This document shows positions 1 to 8,616 of a DNA stretch of 64,000 nt, one piece after another. The notes beneath the pieces were generated by a model. The model saw nothing but the letters and a program-made list of their open reading frames with translations, was not told the DNA's origin and made no database searches. The stretch comes from Nonomuraea glycinis (GTDB lineage: Bacteria; Actinomycetota; Actinomycetes; Streptosporangiales; Streptosporangiaceae): positions 1 to 64,000 of the forward strand of contig NZ_BMNK01000016.1 of assembly GCF_014646515.1 (NCBI RefSeq), read 5' to 3'. The translations under genes were made by a program, and so were the position numbers. Positions within the stretch are counted from its first letter, which is position 1, and every line of letters starts with the position of its first letter.

Positions 1-126
1 CCGCAACACCTTGTCGTCCTCGATCGTGAGGTTCTTGAGGCGGTCGCGTATCGCCACACCGGACGGGCCGAGAGCGACGAACGGCGCATCGATGGCGCGC
101 AGCCGCTTCTTCGGCCTCTCACCCAT
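1..126 (-). CDS. tnpB: TnpB-type protein of IS607-like element, N-terminal part (runs off window)
   Basis: Reading leftward from an ATG at 126 gives an open frame starting MGERPKKRLRAIDAPF that runs out of the window. It overlaps the end of the upstream serine recombinase by 8 bases (ATGGGTGA), the tight tnpA-tnpB coupling usual in IS607 elements. TnpB proteins of this class are RNA-guided nucleases that help retain the element. Only about 42 residues are visible, so the nuclease domain cannot be checked. The identification rests mainly on position. Confidence 0.6.
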   Translation of the reverse strand, partial: MGERPKKRLRAIDAPFVALGPSGVAIRDRLKNLTIEDDKVLR

Positions 127-697
127 CGGCAGCCGCCGCTTCCAGGGCCTTCTTCGCCCGGTTCTTCGCCGAGCGGCGACCGTACAGGCGGGCGCAGAAC
201 GAGGTCAGCACCTCAACCATGTCCCGCACGAGGTCGTCTTCGACTTCACCGTCATCCAAGACGACAAGACGACGACCAGCGGCTTCGAGGGCGGCTTCGA
301 CGAGTTCGGTGTTCATCCGGCCCAGTCGGTCACGATGCTCGACCACCACGATCGTCACCTTCACATCGGCCAGCAGACGACGGGCCTTCGTACGTCCGCC
401 GTTCATACCGGAGGCGACCTCGGACTCGACACGGACAACCGTGTGCCCCGCCTTCGCCGCCCATTCAGACAGCCGGGCGACCTGGCGTTCCAGGTCCGCC
501 TTCTGATCGTGGGAGGAGACGCGGGCATACAGACCCACGCCGCCGGTCACCGGTGGTGAGGCGTTCGCGTCGATGTTGACCAGGATCGTGCGTGGCCCCA
601 CTCGCTCCGCAGGAACCGGCAACGTGCCCTCACGGAACCAGCGGTATGCGGTGCGGGGAGCAACTCCCTGCGCTCGCGCCCATTCCGTCAGATTCAC
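119..697 (-). CDS. tnpA: IS607-family serine recombinase TnpA
   Basis: A 192-residue transposase of the IS607 type. Residues 5-29 form a MerR-like helix-turn-helix (WARAQGVAPRTAYRWF). The resolvase domain follows, with YARVSS giving the probable catalytic serine at about residue 61 and an EHRDRLGR motif at 120-127. IS607 TnpA cuts and joins DNA through a serine-linked intermediate with little target specificity. The start is GTG at 697. The length is near normal for the family, so this gene looks intact. The tnpB gene overlaps its 3' end. IS607 elements lack terminal repeats, so the outer end near 700-790 cannot be fixed. Confidence 0.9.
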   Translation of the reverse strand: MNLTEWARAQGVAPRTAYRWFREGTLPVPAERVGPRTILVNIDANASPPVTGGVGLYARVSSHDQKADLERQVARLSEWAAKAGHTVVRVESEVASGMNGGRTKARRLLADVKVTIVVVEHRDRLGRMNTELVEAALEAAGRRLVVLDDGEVEDDLVRDMVEVLTSFCARLYGRRSAKNRAKKALEAAAADG

Positions 698-916
698 AAG
701 ACAAGAAGCTACATCACTCTTGGACAGTTGTGGTCACTAACAAACATTCAATCAACAGCAGTTGTCAACCCCTGAAGAGGGCCTGCCACTCGGGTCCGTG
801 CCACCAGCCCCAAGTAGAGCGTTTCCACAGGCCACAGCGGGTGACGGCGGCGGTCCGGGCGTTCGGGGATCGGTCCAGTGCTCGCCGCCGCGATCAACTC
901 AATGGGGGTTTCGGGC

Positions 917-1408
917 TCATGCGGGCTGCCCCGGGTAGCGGCCCCGCATGGCCGGGCTCGCGGCCGGGCCCGCCGCGAAGACGTACGTGGCGCTGTCGTC
1001 GAGCCGGCGGCCGGTCCTGGCATCGACGATCACCGGCTCTACCTCGTCGCCGCTGTTCGCGTCGACGACGATCATGCTGCGCCGCTCCGGCTCGAGCCGG
1101 GAGTTGCCCCACGCGGCCAGGGCCAGGATGACCGGCCGCAGAGTGCGGCCGAGGTCGGTCAGCACGTACTCGTGGCGGACCGGATTGCTCTGGTACGGCC
1201 TGCGCTCCAGCAGTCCGTCGGCCACGAGGGTCTTCAGGCGGGCGGTGAGCATGCTGGAGGAGATGCCCAGGTTCTCCTGGAACTGGTCGAAGCGGGTGTA
1301 GCCGTCGAAGGCATCATGCAGGATCAGCAGCGTCCACCACTCGCCGACATGCTGCACCGTCGTGGACAGGGGACATTCCCGGTCTTCCAGCCTGATCCGG
1401 CTTGCCAC
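917..1408 (-). CDS. HxlR-family transcriptional regulator
   Basis: A 163-residue winged-helix protein. The HxlR core is clear: CPLSTTVQHVGEWWTLLIL, then LGISSSMLTARLKTLVADGLLERR and the VLTDLGRTL wing. The GTG start at 1408 has a GGAGG about eight bases upstream. It is transcribed away from the SnoaL-like gene at 1508, and the shared 99-base gap carries a 9-bp inverted repeat, so local control of that neighbour and of itself is likely (inference). The C-terminal 60 residues after the wing carry a short extension seen in a subset of HxlR proteins. Confidence 0.85.
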   Translation of the reverse strand: MASRIRLEDRECPLSTTVQHVGEWWTLLILHDAFDGYTRFDQFQENLGISSSMLTARLKTLVADGLLERRPYQSNPVRHEYVLTDLGRTLRPVILALAAWGNSRLEPERRSMIVVDANSGDEVEPVIVDARTGRRLDDSATYVFAAGPAASPAMRGRYPGQPA

Positions 1409-1425
1409 GTGACCATCCTCCAGTT

Positions 1426-1464
1426 ACTGCTAAAGTCGAACCAAGTAGCTCCTATTTTAGCAGT
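1426..1464. promoter_or_regulatory. Inverted repeat between divergent HxlR and SnoaL genes
   Basis: ACTGCTAAA at 1426-1434 is perfectly inverted as TTTAGCAGT at 1456-1464, with 21 bases between. It sits in the divergent intergenic region and is the obvious candidate operator for the HxlR protein. Binding is inferred from position and symmetry only. Confidence 0.5.
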
Positions 1465-1507
1465 TGCTTCGTCCTTTGCTGCCCGATCTGTCACCGTGAG
1501 GATTCGC

Positions 1508-1867
1508 ATGCCCGAGAACCAGTCCCGGACCATCGCCCCGGATGCGCTGCCCGACGTGATCACCCGCTACCTGAAGGCGCACCGCGTCCACGACAAGGCC
1601 ACCGCGATCACCGCGTTCACCGGTGACGCCACGGTCATCGACGACGGCAACACCTACCGGGGCACCGCGGCGATCGAGAGCTGGCTGGGCAAGGCCGCCG
1701 CCGAGTTCACGTACACCAGCGAGCTCACCGGCGCCCAGCGCGTGGACGCCACCCACTACGTCGCCACCCATCACCTCGAAGGCGACTTCCCCGGCGGCAC
1801 CGTCGACCTGCACTACCGCTTCGCGCTGCGTGGCGACCTCGTGGAGCGCCTGGTCATCGAACCCTGA
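1508..1867 (+). CDS. SnoaL-like/NTF2-fold protein
   Basis: A 119-residue protein with the SnoaL-like pattern: an N-terminal helix (ITRYLKAHRVHDKATAITAF), DATVIDDGNTYRGTAAIESWL, then a curved sheet ending in LHYRFALRGDLVERLVI. Such small cone-shaped proteins bind or isomerise small hydrophobic ligands, or are ligand pockets of unknown function. It is divergent from the HxlR gene and probably its target. No catalytic residue set lets me name a substrate. Confidence 0.8.
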   Translation: MPENQSRTIAPDALPDVITRYLKAHRVHDKATAITAFTGDATVIDDGNTYRGTAAIESWLGKAAAEFTYTSELTGAQRVDATHYVATHHLEGDFPGGTVDLHYRFALRGDLVERLVIEP

Positions 1868-1932
1868 GACGAGGTCTCGCCTGACGCTCTCGACGACGGC
1901 GGCCTTGTCGGTCACGTCCAGCGCCGGCGGGC

Positions 1933-2056
1933 GACCCAAGCAGGACGCCCATGGCCGTGGAGGAGTTGCTGCGCTACTTCACCATCGCCGACGGGGTCAC
2001 CTCCCGGGTGGCCACCGAGGACGTGGGGATCGGCGGGGTGGGCATCAAGGCCCGCG
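1933..2056 (+). pseudogene. Cytochrome P450 fragment
   Basis: The frame reads AVEELLRYFTIADGVTSR followed by VATEDV and GIGGV. This matches the K-helix (ExLR) region and following strands of actinomycete P450s. Neither the N-terminal half nor the heme-binding cysteine loop is present. The match stops at about 2056, immediately before a Tn3 transposase fragment begins, so this is a relic truncated at a mobile-element junction. Confidence 0.65.
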
Positions 2057-2071
2057 CGGCGCAACGCCGGG

Positions 2072-2630
2072 GCAATCCACCTCACCCCGCTGGACGCCGC
2101 TCCGGAACCACGCAACCTGCGTCGGCTGAAGGCGGCGATCCGAGACCGGTGGGGCGTCGTCCCGCTGATGGACATGCTCACCGAAACCGCCACGCGGACG
2201 GGCTGCCTGAACGTCTTCACCCCCTCCGGAACCCAGAACCACCTCGACGCCCAGGTGCTGTTCGAACGACTCCTGCTGCTGATCTACGCCTACGGCGCCG
2301 GGACCGGGATCCGAGCCGTCGCCGCCGGCGACCATCCCCACACCGAGGACGACCTGCGGTACGCGCGCTGCCGCTACCTGACCGTCGAGGCCTGCCGCGA
2401 GGTCGCCCGGCTCATCGCCAACGCCACCTTCGCCGTCCGGCAGGCCGCCCTGTGGGGTGAGGGCACGACCGCGGACCGCGTCCACCGAGGCCCTGTTGCG
2501 CCGATTCGCCAGCGAGACCACCCACCCGGCCTACGCCGCGATGCTGGAGGTCGGCCGCGCCCAGCGCACGATCTTCCTCGCCCGCTGGCTCCGCGACCGC
2601 GATCTCCAGCGGGAGTCCGTATCCGGATGA
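2072..2630 (+). pseudogene. Tn3-family transposase remnant, internally deleted
   Basis: Two adjoining frames encode Tn3 transposase segments. Bases 2072-2470 give PEPRNLRRLKAAIRDRWG, LLLLIYAYGAGTGIRAVAAG and TEDDLRYARCRYLTVEA. After a frame change at about 2470-2484, the next segment is TEALLRRF, then PAYAAMLEVGRAQRTIFLAR, ending at a TGA at 2628. In intact Tn3 transposases these motifs are separated by the segment carrying catalytic acidic residues, which is missing here. The piece cannot transpose. Confidence 0.75.
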
Positions 2631-2647
2631 CGCCCTACGGCGGCCGA

Positions 2648-2770
2648 TGTCTTCCTCGTCGTCAAAGAAGTCGGCGTCATAGAAGACGCGGGGCATGGCT
2701 TCGAACTCGTCTCGTGAGTCGTCGTTCAGCACCGTGTGCGTATCAGGTGACGGATGCTCAGCGATGGCGG
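2648..2770 (-). other. Possible coding relic of unknown family
   Basis: On the minus strand the stretch LNDDSRDEFEAMPRVFYDAD followed by FFDDEEDIGRR reads like the acidic start of a real protein. It ends abruptly against the Tn3 remnant and has no recognisable family. It may be the N-terminal end of a gene cut by the transposon. Confidence 0.25.
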
Positions 2771-2780
2771 GGCCCGCCGG

Positions 2781-3086
2781 TCAGTCGATGCCTTCGATGA
2801 TGCGGAAGTCGCGCTCGAAGCCGTCGGGGAGGGCCACCAGCGCCTTCTGGTATGCCTCGCTCTCGTATGCCGCGACGGCCTGTTCAAAGCTGTCGAACTC
2901 GATCAGAACGACGCGTTGCGTGATTCCGGCCTCGTGGGCGACGACTCGACCCCCACGGGACGGGATCCGGGACAGGACGCGCCCGCCCCCAGCCTGGACA
3001 GCCGGGCCGGCCAGCTTGTCGTAGGCAGTCAGCCTCTCAGGGTCGGAAATGGCGGGGTAGACGCTGACCCAGTAGCCCTTAGCCAT
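2781..3086 (-). CDS. DUF1330 family protein
   Basis: A 101-residue protein of the ferredoxin-like DUF1330 family: AKGYWVSVYPAISDPERL, then GGRVLSR, RVVLIEFDSFEQAVAAYES and a closing FRIIEG. The start at 3086 is favoured over an upstream one because an AGGAGG lies eight bases before it. The biochemical role of DUF1330 is not established. It is divergent from the LysR gene at 3275; two TTGACA hexamers lie between them (3107 and 3127). Confidence 0.88.
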   Translation of the reverse strand: MAKGYWVSVYPAISDPERLTAYDKLAGPAVQAGGGRVLSRIPSRGGRVVAHEAGITQRVVLIEFDSFEQAVAAYESEAYQKALVALPDGFERDFRIIEGID

Positions 3087-3274
3087 GGAAACCTCCTGTG
3101 TTGGGCTTGACACGTCCGACTCCGAATTGACACTCAGATCGATCGATCCCAGCGACGGGTACTGCGGTCGGTTGAATCGTCATATGCGCAGGTTAGGGCT
3201 TGATGTGCGGTCGAGGGAAAGACCGGTACGGGATAGACTTAGAACGGATCGTTATCAATCGGCAGGGAGGGCAC

Positions 3275-4177
3275 GTGGCGCCGGATACGGTGAGTCTGCG
3301 GTACTTCCTGGTGCTGGCGCAGGAGTTGAACTTCACCCGCGCGGCCGCACGGATCGGTATCGCACAGCCCGCACTCAGCGCCCGGATGCGCCGATTGGAG
3401 GCGGAACTCGGTACGGCCCTGCTGGTCCGCAACACGCGTAGCGTCGTATTGACCACGGCCGGTGCGGCTTTGGCGGAGTCCGCGCCGCCCGCGCTGGCGG
3501 CGCTGGACCGGGCATGGGACACCGCCCGGAGCGCGGCGGCCGGTGAACTGGGCACGCTGCGCATCGGATACAGCCTCAGCATCGGGGCCGAGACGGCACC
3601 GGCCCTGGTGGACAGGCTGATTCACGGCAACAGCGGACTCGAGGTCGGCGCGGTCCCGATGGCGACACCGGAGATCTCCCCCGCGGTCGCCGACGGCCGC
3701 ATCGATGCCGGGATCACCCGCGGTGAACAGCCGGGCCGTGGCGTGCGCCGGTTCCTGCTGCGGCGTATGCGCGTCGGGGTCCAGCTGGCGCAGCATCATC
3801 CGCTGGCCGAACACCCGGAGATCGAGATCGCCGACGCGGCCGCGTATCCGCTGCGACTCCCGGACCGTGCGGCCAACCCCGTGATCCACGATCAGCTGTC
3901 CGCACTGTTCCGAGACACCCGACCACACCCCCGATTCCACACGCCCGCAGTCTCTTTCGACATGTCTCAGCGCGACCTGCATGACGGGGTCACCATCGCC
4001 CCGGCCGGAGAAGCCGCGGTCACGGCAGCACCGGCCGGTCTCACCTGGCGACCGCTGCGGGGCGCGCCCAGCCTGACGATCCACCTGGTCCTCCCACGCG
4101 AGCAGTCGCCGCTTCACCGCCGCATCCGTGCCGTCGCCAAAACCCTGGCGCACGAGCTGCACTGGCTGCCGGACTGA
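3275..4177 (+). CDS. LysR-family transcriptional regulator
   Basis: A 300-residue LysR protein. The N-terminal winged helix is FLVLAQELNFTRAAARIGIA with QPALSARMRRLEAELG; the effector domain starts at about residue 90 (LGTLRIGYSLSIGAE) and ends PLHRRIRAVAKTLAHEL. GTG at 3275 is the chosen start because GGGAGG lies just upstream and the HTH then begins at the usual place. It is divergent from DUF1330, its most likely target. The ligand is unknown. Confidence 0.88.
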   Translation: MAPDTVSLRYFLVLAQELNFTRAAARIGIAQPALSARMRRLEAELGTALLVRNTRSVVLTTAGAALAESAPPALAALDRAWDTARSAAAGELGTLRIGYSLSIGAETAPALVDRLIHGNSGLEVGAVPMATPEISPAVADGRIDAGITRGEQPGRGVRRFLLRRMRVGVQLAQHHPLAEHPEIEIADAAAYPLRLPDRAANPVIHDQLSALFRDTRPHPRFHTPAVSFDMSQRDLHDGVTIAPAGEAAVTAAPAGLTWRPLRGAPSLTIHLVLPREQSPLHRRIRAVAKTLAHELHWLPD

Positions 4178-4393
4178 CGCGCAAGAGGTCAAGCGAGACG
4201 GACGCCTGCGGTGGCGAGGCCGAAGACCTTGCGCCCGGCGGACTTCGCGGTGATGACGACGGCGGTCTTGCTGAATGTCCGACACGACCTCGCTACGCCG
4301 GCGGATCAGCATCCGATGATGGGCCCCGGGTCCCAGCTCGGGCTCGGCCCCGCGATCGTCCGCCGCGACGACGCGCCCAAACTCGCGCCCCGC

Positions 4394-4690
4394 GCCCTGG
4401 ACGACAACGACGTCCCGCTCTCGGCCCGCAAGGGCAAGGTCATCGTCCGCTCCGGCAAGGGTGAGACCTCCCGCGAGATCCCGCTGCTGGACGGCACCGC
4501 CCGCGCCTCGGTCACCGAGTGGCGCACCGAGCGCGCGTCCTGGCCCGGCGCGGCCGACAACCCCGCCCTGCTCCTCAACCGCCGCGGCGGACGCCTGTCG
4601 ACCCGGGCCGTCGACCAGCTCGTCGACGAACTCGCCACCGACGCCGACCTCGAAGACGCCGTCGGACGCCTCCCCACCGATCAATAGGGC
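4394..4690 (+). pseudogene. Tyrosine recombinase/integrase internal fragment
   Basis: The frame contains LSARKGKVIVRSGKGETSRE, IPLLDGTARASVTEWR and LLLNRRGGRLSTRAVDQLVD, the central beta-hairpin and following helices of actinomycete phage-type integrases. The first catalytic arginine, the HxxR box and the tyrosine are absent. It is therefore a dead fragment, and it runs without a gap into a Tn3-like tail. Confidence 0.65.
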
Positions 4691-4744
4691 ACCGCTGATC
4701 TGGGCGAACTCGAACGGGTGTACCTGGTTGCACGACTCTTACCG

Positions 4745-4876
4745 ATACCCCGGGTTACCGGTCACCGATGAGATGTGCGCGCGGCTGTCGCCGACCCAGT
4801 ACGACCACATCGACTTCCTGGGCCGCTACGCCTTCTCCCGAGCTGATCTGGCCGGGGGTTCGCGTCCCTTCCACGA
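4745..4876 (+). pseudogene. Tn3-family transposase C-terminal tail fragment
   Basis: MCARLSPTQYDHIDFLGRYA followed by FSRADLAGGSRP matches the last 35 residues or so of Tn3 transposases (ARLSPxxxxHINxLGRYxF). No upstream transposase domain remains. It lies in the same frame as the integrase fragment but from a different ancestor, showing a deletion junction near 4690-4745. Confidence 0.55.
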
Positions 4877-4907
4877 CGGGCCACCTGCCCCCGTGTCCCG
4901 GGGCAGG

Positions 4908-5507
4908 TCACGTACTCCTGAACAGCCGGTCCAGATGCACGTCGATCGCGGCGAGCGCGTCCTGGGGCTCGATCACGTCGAGTTCGATCAGGGAGGTGAA
5001 GCCGGTGAGGGCGAGGAGCAGGTTGGTCTCGGTCGCCGGGTCGCGGCCGGAGTCGATGTACCCGTCGGCGATCGCCTGGCGGATCAACTGCTCGACGAGG
5101 GCCCGCCCTTGGACGAGGCCGCGGCGCGCCTGCTCGTGCACGACCTCGTCGTGCAGCGCCTCCAGGACGTAGGCGGCGCTCATCCGGCTGGTCGCGCGGG
5201 CGTCGGCATGCAGGGGGAGCATTTCCGCGAGCGTCAGTCGCAGCACGTCACGGGGGTGCGGACGGTCACCGAGCTTTTCGAGCCCCTGGTGTACGCGCAC
5301 CGAGGTCTGCTCGGACGCGAAGTCCATGGCGAAGGAGAGCATGGCGGTCCGGGAGGCGAAGTAGTGCTGCAGCTGCCCGAGTGACATGCCCGCCTCCTGC
5401 GCAACCACGCGCATCGTCAGCTGTGTGACGCCGCGCTGCTGCACCACCCGCCACAGTGCGCGGGCGATCGCTTCGCGGCGTCCGCGGTGATCCACCTGTT
5501 TCGGCAT
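4908..5507 (-). CDS. TetR-family transcriptional regulator
   Basis: A 199-residue TetR repressor. The HTH is at residues 10-53: REAIARALWRVVQQRGVTQL, then MRVVAQEAGMSLGQLQHYFA. ATG at 5507 is preferred because GGAGGG precedes it and the HTH then starts within ten residues. It is transcribed divergently from a carboxylesterase gene with a 97-base gap containing an inverted repeat and a sigma-70-like promoter, the standard layout for a repressor controlling its neighbour. Confidence 0.88.
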   Translation of the reverse strand: MPKQVDHRGRREAIARALWRVVQQRGVTQLTMRVVAQEAGMSLGQLQHYFASRTAMLSFAMDFASEQTSVRVHQGLEKLGDRPHPRDVLRLTLAEMLPLHADARATSRMSAAYVLEALHDEVVHEQARRGLVQGRALVEQLIRQAIADGYIDSGRDPATETNLLLALTGFTSLIELDVIEPQDALAAIDVHLDRLFRST

Positions 5508-5530
5508 CGCCGGCCCCTCCCTCGTACCTC

Positions 5531-5570
5531 GGAACTGTTCCAATACAGTTGACATAATACACCTGACCCA
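5531..5570 (+). promoter_or_regulatory. Promoter and candidate TetR operator of the esterase gene
   Basis: GGAAC-T-GTTCC at 5531-5541 is a perfect 11-bp dyad. Directly after it, TTGACA at about 5549-5554 is followed 16 bases later by TAATCC, a plausible promoter reading toward the esterase. Overlap of dyad and promoter would suit repression by the adjacent TetR protein. Confidence 0.5.
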
Positions 5571-5604
5571 TAATCCTGAGGTCCACTCGAGGGAAGGAAT
5601 CGTC

Positions 5605-7095
5605 ATGTCCGAACAGCCAAAGGTACGGACCACGGAAGGCGTGGTGCAGGGGCGCCGGCGGCAGGGGCACGCGGTGTTCCGCGGGATCCCCTACGCCCAG
5701 CCCCCGGTCGGAGCGCTCCGCTTCGCCGCGCCCGCGCCGCCGCACCGCTGGGAGGGGACGAGGCAGGCGGTCGAGTTCGGCCCCGTGGTGCCGCTGTCCC
5801 TGCCGATCGACGTGCCCCCGCAGGGCACCGACTGGCTGACGCTCAACGTCGGCACTCCGGATCCCGGCGCGGCGGGACTGCCGGTGCTGGTGTGGATCCC
5901 CGTGGGCGGCTACCTCTCGGCGGCGTCGAGCGACCCGATGTACGACCCGGCAGCGCTGGCCGAGGCGGGAGTCGTCGTGGTGACCATCAACTGCCGCGTG
6001 GGCGCGGAGGGATTCGCGTTCCTCGACGACGTGCCGCCCAACCGCGGATTCCTCGACCAGATCGCGGCGCTGGAGTGGGTGCAGCGCAACATCGCCACCT
6101 TCGGAGGCGACCCGGGCCGGGTCACCGTGGGCGGGGTGTCCGCCGGAGCGGGGTCGGTCGCCGCCCTCCTGACGATGAAGTCCGCGCGCGGCCTGTTCCG
6201 GCGGGCCATCGCCCATTCGGTGCCAGGGCTGCACAGCACCCCCGCGCTGGCACGGCAGGTCACCACCGCGTTCGCGGACCGGCTCGGCGCGGCGGCCCCC
6301 ACCGCCGAGGCCCTGCGCGACATCGACCCATGGCACCTGGCCGCCGAGCTCACCTCCTTCAACGCCGGCCTCCACGCGCACCGGGAGAGCTGGGGACGCC
6401 TCACGGAGACCGGCACCGCGCTGTGCCCCGTCGTCGACGGCGAGGTCCTCCCGGAAACGCCCTGGCCCGCGCTGACCGGCGCGCGCGCGAGCGGGACCGA
6501 ACTGCTCGTCGGCCACACCCGGGACGAATTCCGGTACTTCAGCGTCATGAGCGGACGGTACGGCACCTTCACCGAGGAGGACGCCCACGCAGCCCTGGAA
6601 CTGCACGCCCCGCAGCCGGACGGCGCGCGGGCCTACCGTGCCGCCTTCCAGCAGGCAGGCCCGGAGGAGCTGGTGGAGACGGTGTACTCCGACGCCCTCT
6701 TCCGCATGCCGTCACAGAAGCTGGCCGAGGCGAACGCCGCAGCCGGCGGCACCTCGTACCTGTTCGAACTGTGCTGGGTCGCCCCGGCCCTCGGCGGCAT
6801 CCTGGGCGCCTGCCACAGCCTCGACGTGCCCCTGGCGTTCGGCACGCTGGACAGCCCCGTCGGCACCCAGCTCATCGGCGAGGAGCCCACTCCCGAGGCC
6901 GTCGCGCTCTCCCGCGAACTCCAGGAGGCATGGGTCCGCTTCGTCACCACCGGCGACGCGGGCTGGTCCGCCCACCGGCCCGGCGGGCACCTCACCCGCG
7001 TCCTGGACACCGAGTCGAAGACTCTGCCCTACCCCGAACAGGCATCCCGCCAGATCTGGGAAGGCCACTCCCCCGCCCCCTTCGATCTCTCGTAA
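5605..7095 (+). CDS. Carboxylesterase family protein (type B)
   Basis: A 496-residue alpha/beta-hydrolase of the carboxylesterase/para-nitrobenzyl esterase family. FRGIPYAQPPVGALRF (25-40) is the family opening. The nucleophile elbow is GGVSAG with Ser179; a His in ACHSLDVPLAF is the likely catalytic base. The usual HGGG oxyanion loop is replaced by PVGGY at 100-103 and the usual E before the nucleophile by V, so substrate range may differ from canonical esterases. No signal peptide is visible, which suggests a cytoplasmic enzyme. RBS GAAGGA precedes the start. Control by the divergent TetR is likely. Confidence 0.88.
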   Translation: MSEQPKVRTTEGVVQGRRRQGHAVFRGIPYAQPPVGALRFAAPAPPHRWEGTRQAVEFGPVVPLSLPIDVPPQGTDWLTLNVGTPDPGAAGLPVLVWIPVGGYLSAASSDPMYDPAALAEAGVVVVTINCRVGAEGFAFLDDVPPNRGFLDQIAALEWVQRNIATFGGDPGRVTVGGVSAGAGSVAALLTMKSARGLFRRAIAHSVPGLHSTPALARQVTTAFADRLGAAAPTAEALRDIDPWHLAAELTSFNAGLHAHRESWGRLTETGTALCPVVDGEVLPETPWPALTGARASGTELLVGHTRDEFRYFSVMSGRYGTFTEEDAHAALELHAPQPDGARAYRAAFQQAGPEELVETVYSDALFRMPSQKLAEANAAAGGTSYLFELCWVAPALGGILGACHSLDVPLAFGTLDSPVGTQLIGEEPTPEAVALSRELQEAWVRFVTTGDAGWSAHRPGGHLTRVLDTESKTLPYPEQASRQIWEGHSPAPFDLS

Positions 7096-7228
7096 TTGTC
7101 CGGGTCGGCTCCTACGACTGCGACGCCACCACTCACCTGCCCATCGGGGACAGCGCGAATTGGCGTACAGCCAGGCAACACCCGGCCCGCTTGGCAGCAA
7201 ATCCCACCCGAGGGTGACGGACGACATC

Positions 7229-7387
7229 AAGAGCCGGGAGAGGCCGACGGGAGCCCAGGTCACGGATGATCCCGGCCAGGGCCCGGATGGGCTCGCTCTC
7301 CGCCTCCCTCCGCCACACCAGCGCGTACGGCAGCGGCTCCGGGCAGGCCGAGCACGTCCGGGTGGCCACGGCACGGGCGGCGTCGGT
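7229..7387 (-). pseudogene. LysR-type regulator C-terminal relic
   Basis: The minus-strand segment LPYALVWRREAESEPIRALA followed by GIIRDLG matches the last strand and helix of LysR effector domains. No HTH or upstream effector domain is present. It lies upstream of and divergent to the thioredoxin-reductase-like gene, so it is probably the tail of that gene's lost regulator. The remainder of 7096-7504 shows no other recognisable content. Confidence 0.45.
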
Positions 7388-7504
7388 GACGTGTCGTGCC
7401 CGCGAGTGCCGCGCGGGGTTCCGGACACGGAGCTCAACGCGATCCAGTTGCTGAACCAGCAACAATATTTGCCGTACGACGAGAGCTGGACCGACCATCT
7501 ACCC

Positions 7505-8488
7505 ATGACGACAACGAACGCCCCGGGAAACGGGGACAAGCGGTTCGACGTGGTGGTCGTGGGTGGTGGCGCCGCCGGGTTGAGCGGTGCGCTCACGCTA
7601 GCGCGGGCTCGCCGGTCGGTGCTGGTGATCGACGCCGGTCGGCCGCGCAACGCCCCCGCGTCCCAGGTCCACAACTACCTCGGCCGTGAGGGCACCGCCC
7701 CGTCGGAGTTGCTGGCCATCGGCCGCGAGGAAGTGACCGGGTACGGCGGCGAGATCCGGCCGGCCACCGCGGTGGCGGCCGAGCGCCTGGAGGACGGTGA
7801 CTTCCGGGTGACGCTCGACGACGGGTCCTCGGTCCTGGCCCGGCGGCTGTTGGTGACCACCGGGCTGGTCGACGAGTTGCCCGAGGTGCAGGGGCTGGCC
7901 GAGCGGTGGGGACGCGACGTGCTGCACTGCCCGTACTGCCATGGCTGGGAGGTACGCGATCAGCGGCTCGCGGTCCTGGGCACCGGCCCGATCTCGGTGC
8001 ATCAGGCGCTGCTGTGGCGGCAGTGGAGCGACCGGGTGACCTTCTTCCAGCACATGGCGCCGGACCTCACGGCCGATCAGCTGGAGCAGTTCGCCGCCCG
8101 CGACATCACCGTGGTGCACGGCAAGGTGAGCGCCCTGGAGGTGCCCGGCGACCGGCTCGCCGGGATCGCCATGGCCGACGGCCGGGTCGTCCTGTGCGAC
8201 GCCGTGATCGTGGCCGTCGGCGTCACCGCCCGCGCCGGCGTGCTGGAGAGCCTCGGCCTGCAGACGGTCGAGCAGGAGATGTTCGGGCACACCGTCGGCA
8301 CGCACCTGGCCACCGATCCGGCAGGGGCGACGGAGGTGCCCGGCGTCTGGGCCGCCGGCAACGTCGCCACCCTGACCGACGTGGTCATCACCGCCGCCGC
8401 CTCGGGCCTGCGCGCCGCGGGGGCCATCAACGGCGACCTGGTCGCCGAGGAGACCCGCCTGGCCGTCGCCGCCCGCCGGGCGAGCTAG
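7505..8488 (+). CDS. Thioredoxin-reductase-like NAD(P)/FAD oxidoreductase
   Basis: A 327-residue flavoprotein. The FAD-binding GGGAAG is at 20-25, and HCPYCHGWE at 141-149 carries the redox cysteine pair C142/C145. The C-terminal FAD motif is GVWAAGNVATLTD. This is the plan of bacterial thioredoxin reductase, but the NADPH-binding loop (LGTGPISVHQA) is not the usual GGGDSA, so it belongs to the TrxB-like group whose partner is often unknown. No thioredoxin gene lies nearby. It reduces disulfides or small electrophiles in the cytoplasm (inference from family). Confidence 0.85.
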   Translation: MTTTNAPGNGDKRFDVVVVGGGAAGLSGALTLARARRSVLVIDAGRPRNAPASQVHNYLGREGTAPSELLAIGREEVTGYGGEIRPATAVAAERLEDGDFRVTLDDGSSVLARRLLVTTGLVDELPEVQGLAERWGRDVLHCPYCHGWEVRDQRLAVLGTGPISVHQALLWRQWSDRVTFFQHMAPDLTADQLEQFAARDITVVHGKVSALEVPGDRLAGIAMADGRVVLCDAVIVAVGVTARAGVLESLGLQTVEQEMFGHTVGTHLATDPAGATEVPGVWAAGNVATLTDVVITAAASGLRAAGAINGDLVAEETRLAVAARRAS

Positions 8489-8531
8489 GAGCTCCAGACC
8501 TCCCGCCGCGCCCGGCACCGGATGCCCCAAA

Positions 8532-8605
8532 TGCCCGCCCTGTGGGCCATGGCGGCCGGCACCGGCCGACCGGGCTGCCCGCCCTGTGGACCATGGGCGG
8601 CCGGC
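8532..8605. repeat. Imperfect direct repeat downstream of the flavoprotein gene
   Basis: TGCCCGCCCTGTGGGCCATG at 8532 recurs as TGCCCGCCCTGTGGACCATG at 8576, each continuing into GGCGGCCGGC. The two copies are about 29 bases long with two differences, 44 bases apart, between converging genes. No function is apparent. Confidence 0.6.
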
Positions 8606-8616
8606 TGAACCGCCTG

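Noticed and set aside
770-905. Minus-strand text PIPERPDRRRHPLWPVETLY resembling a protein end
   Set aside because: No family, start or supporting context; could not be distinguished from chance open frame.
5892-7217. 441-codon plus-strand frame inside the esterase gene
   Set aside because: Arg/Gly/Pro-rich shadow in the +2 frame of a well-supported carboxylesterase.
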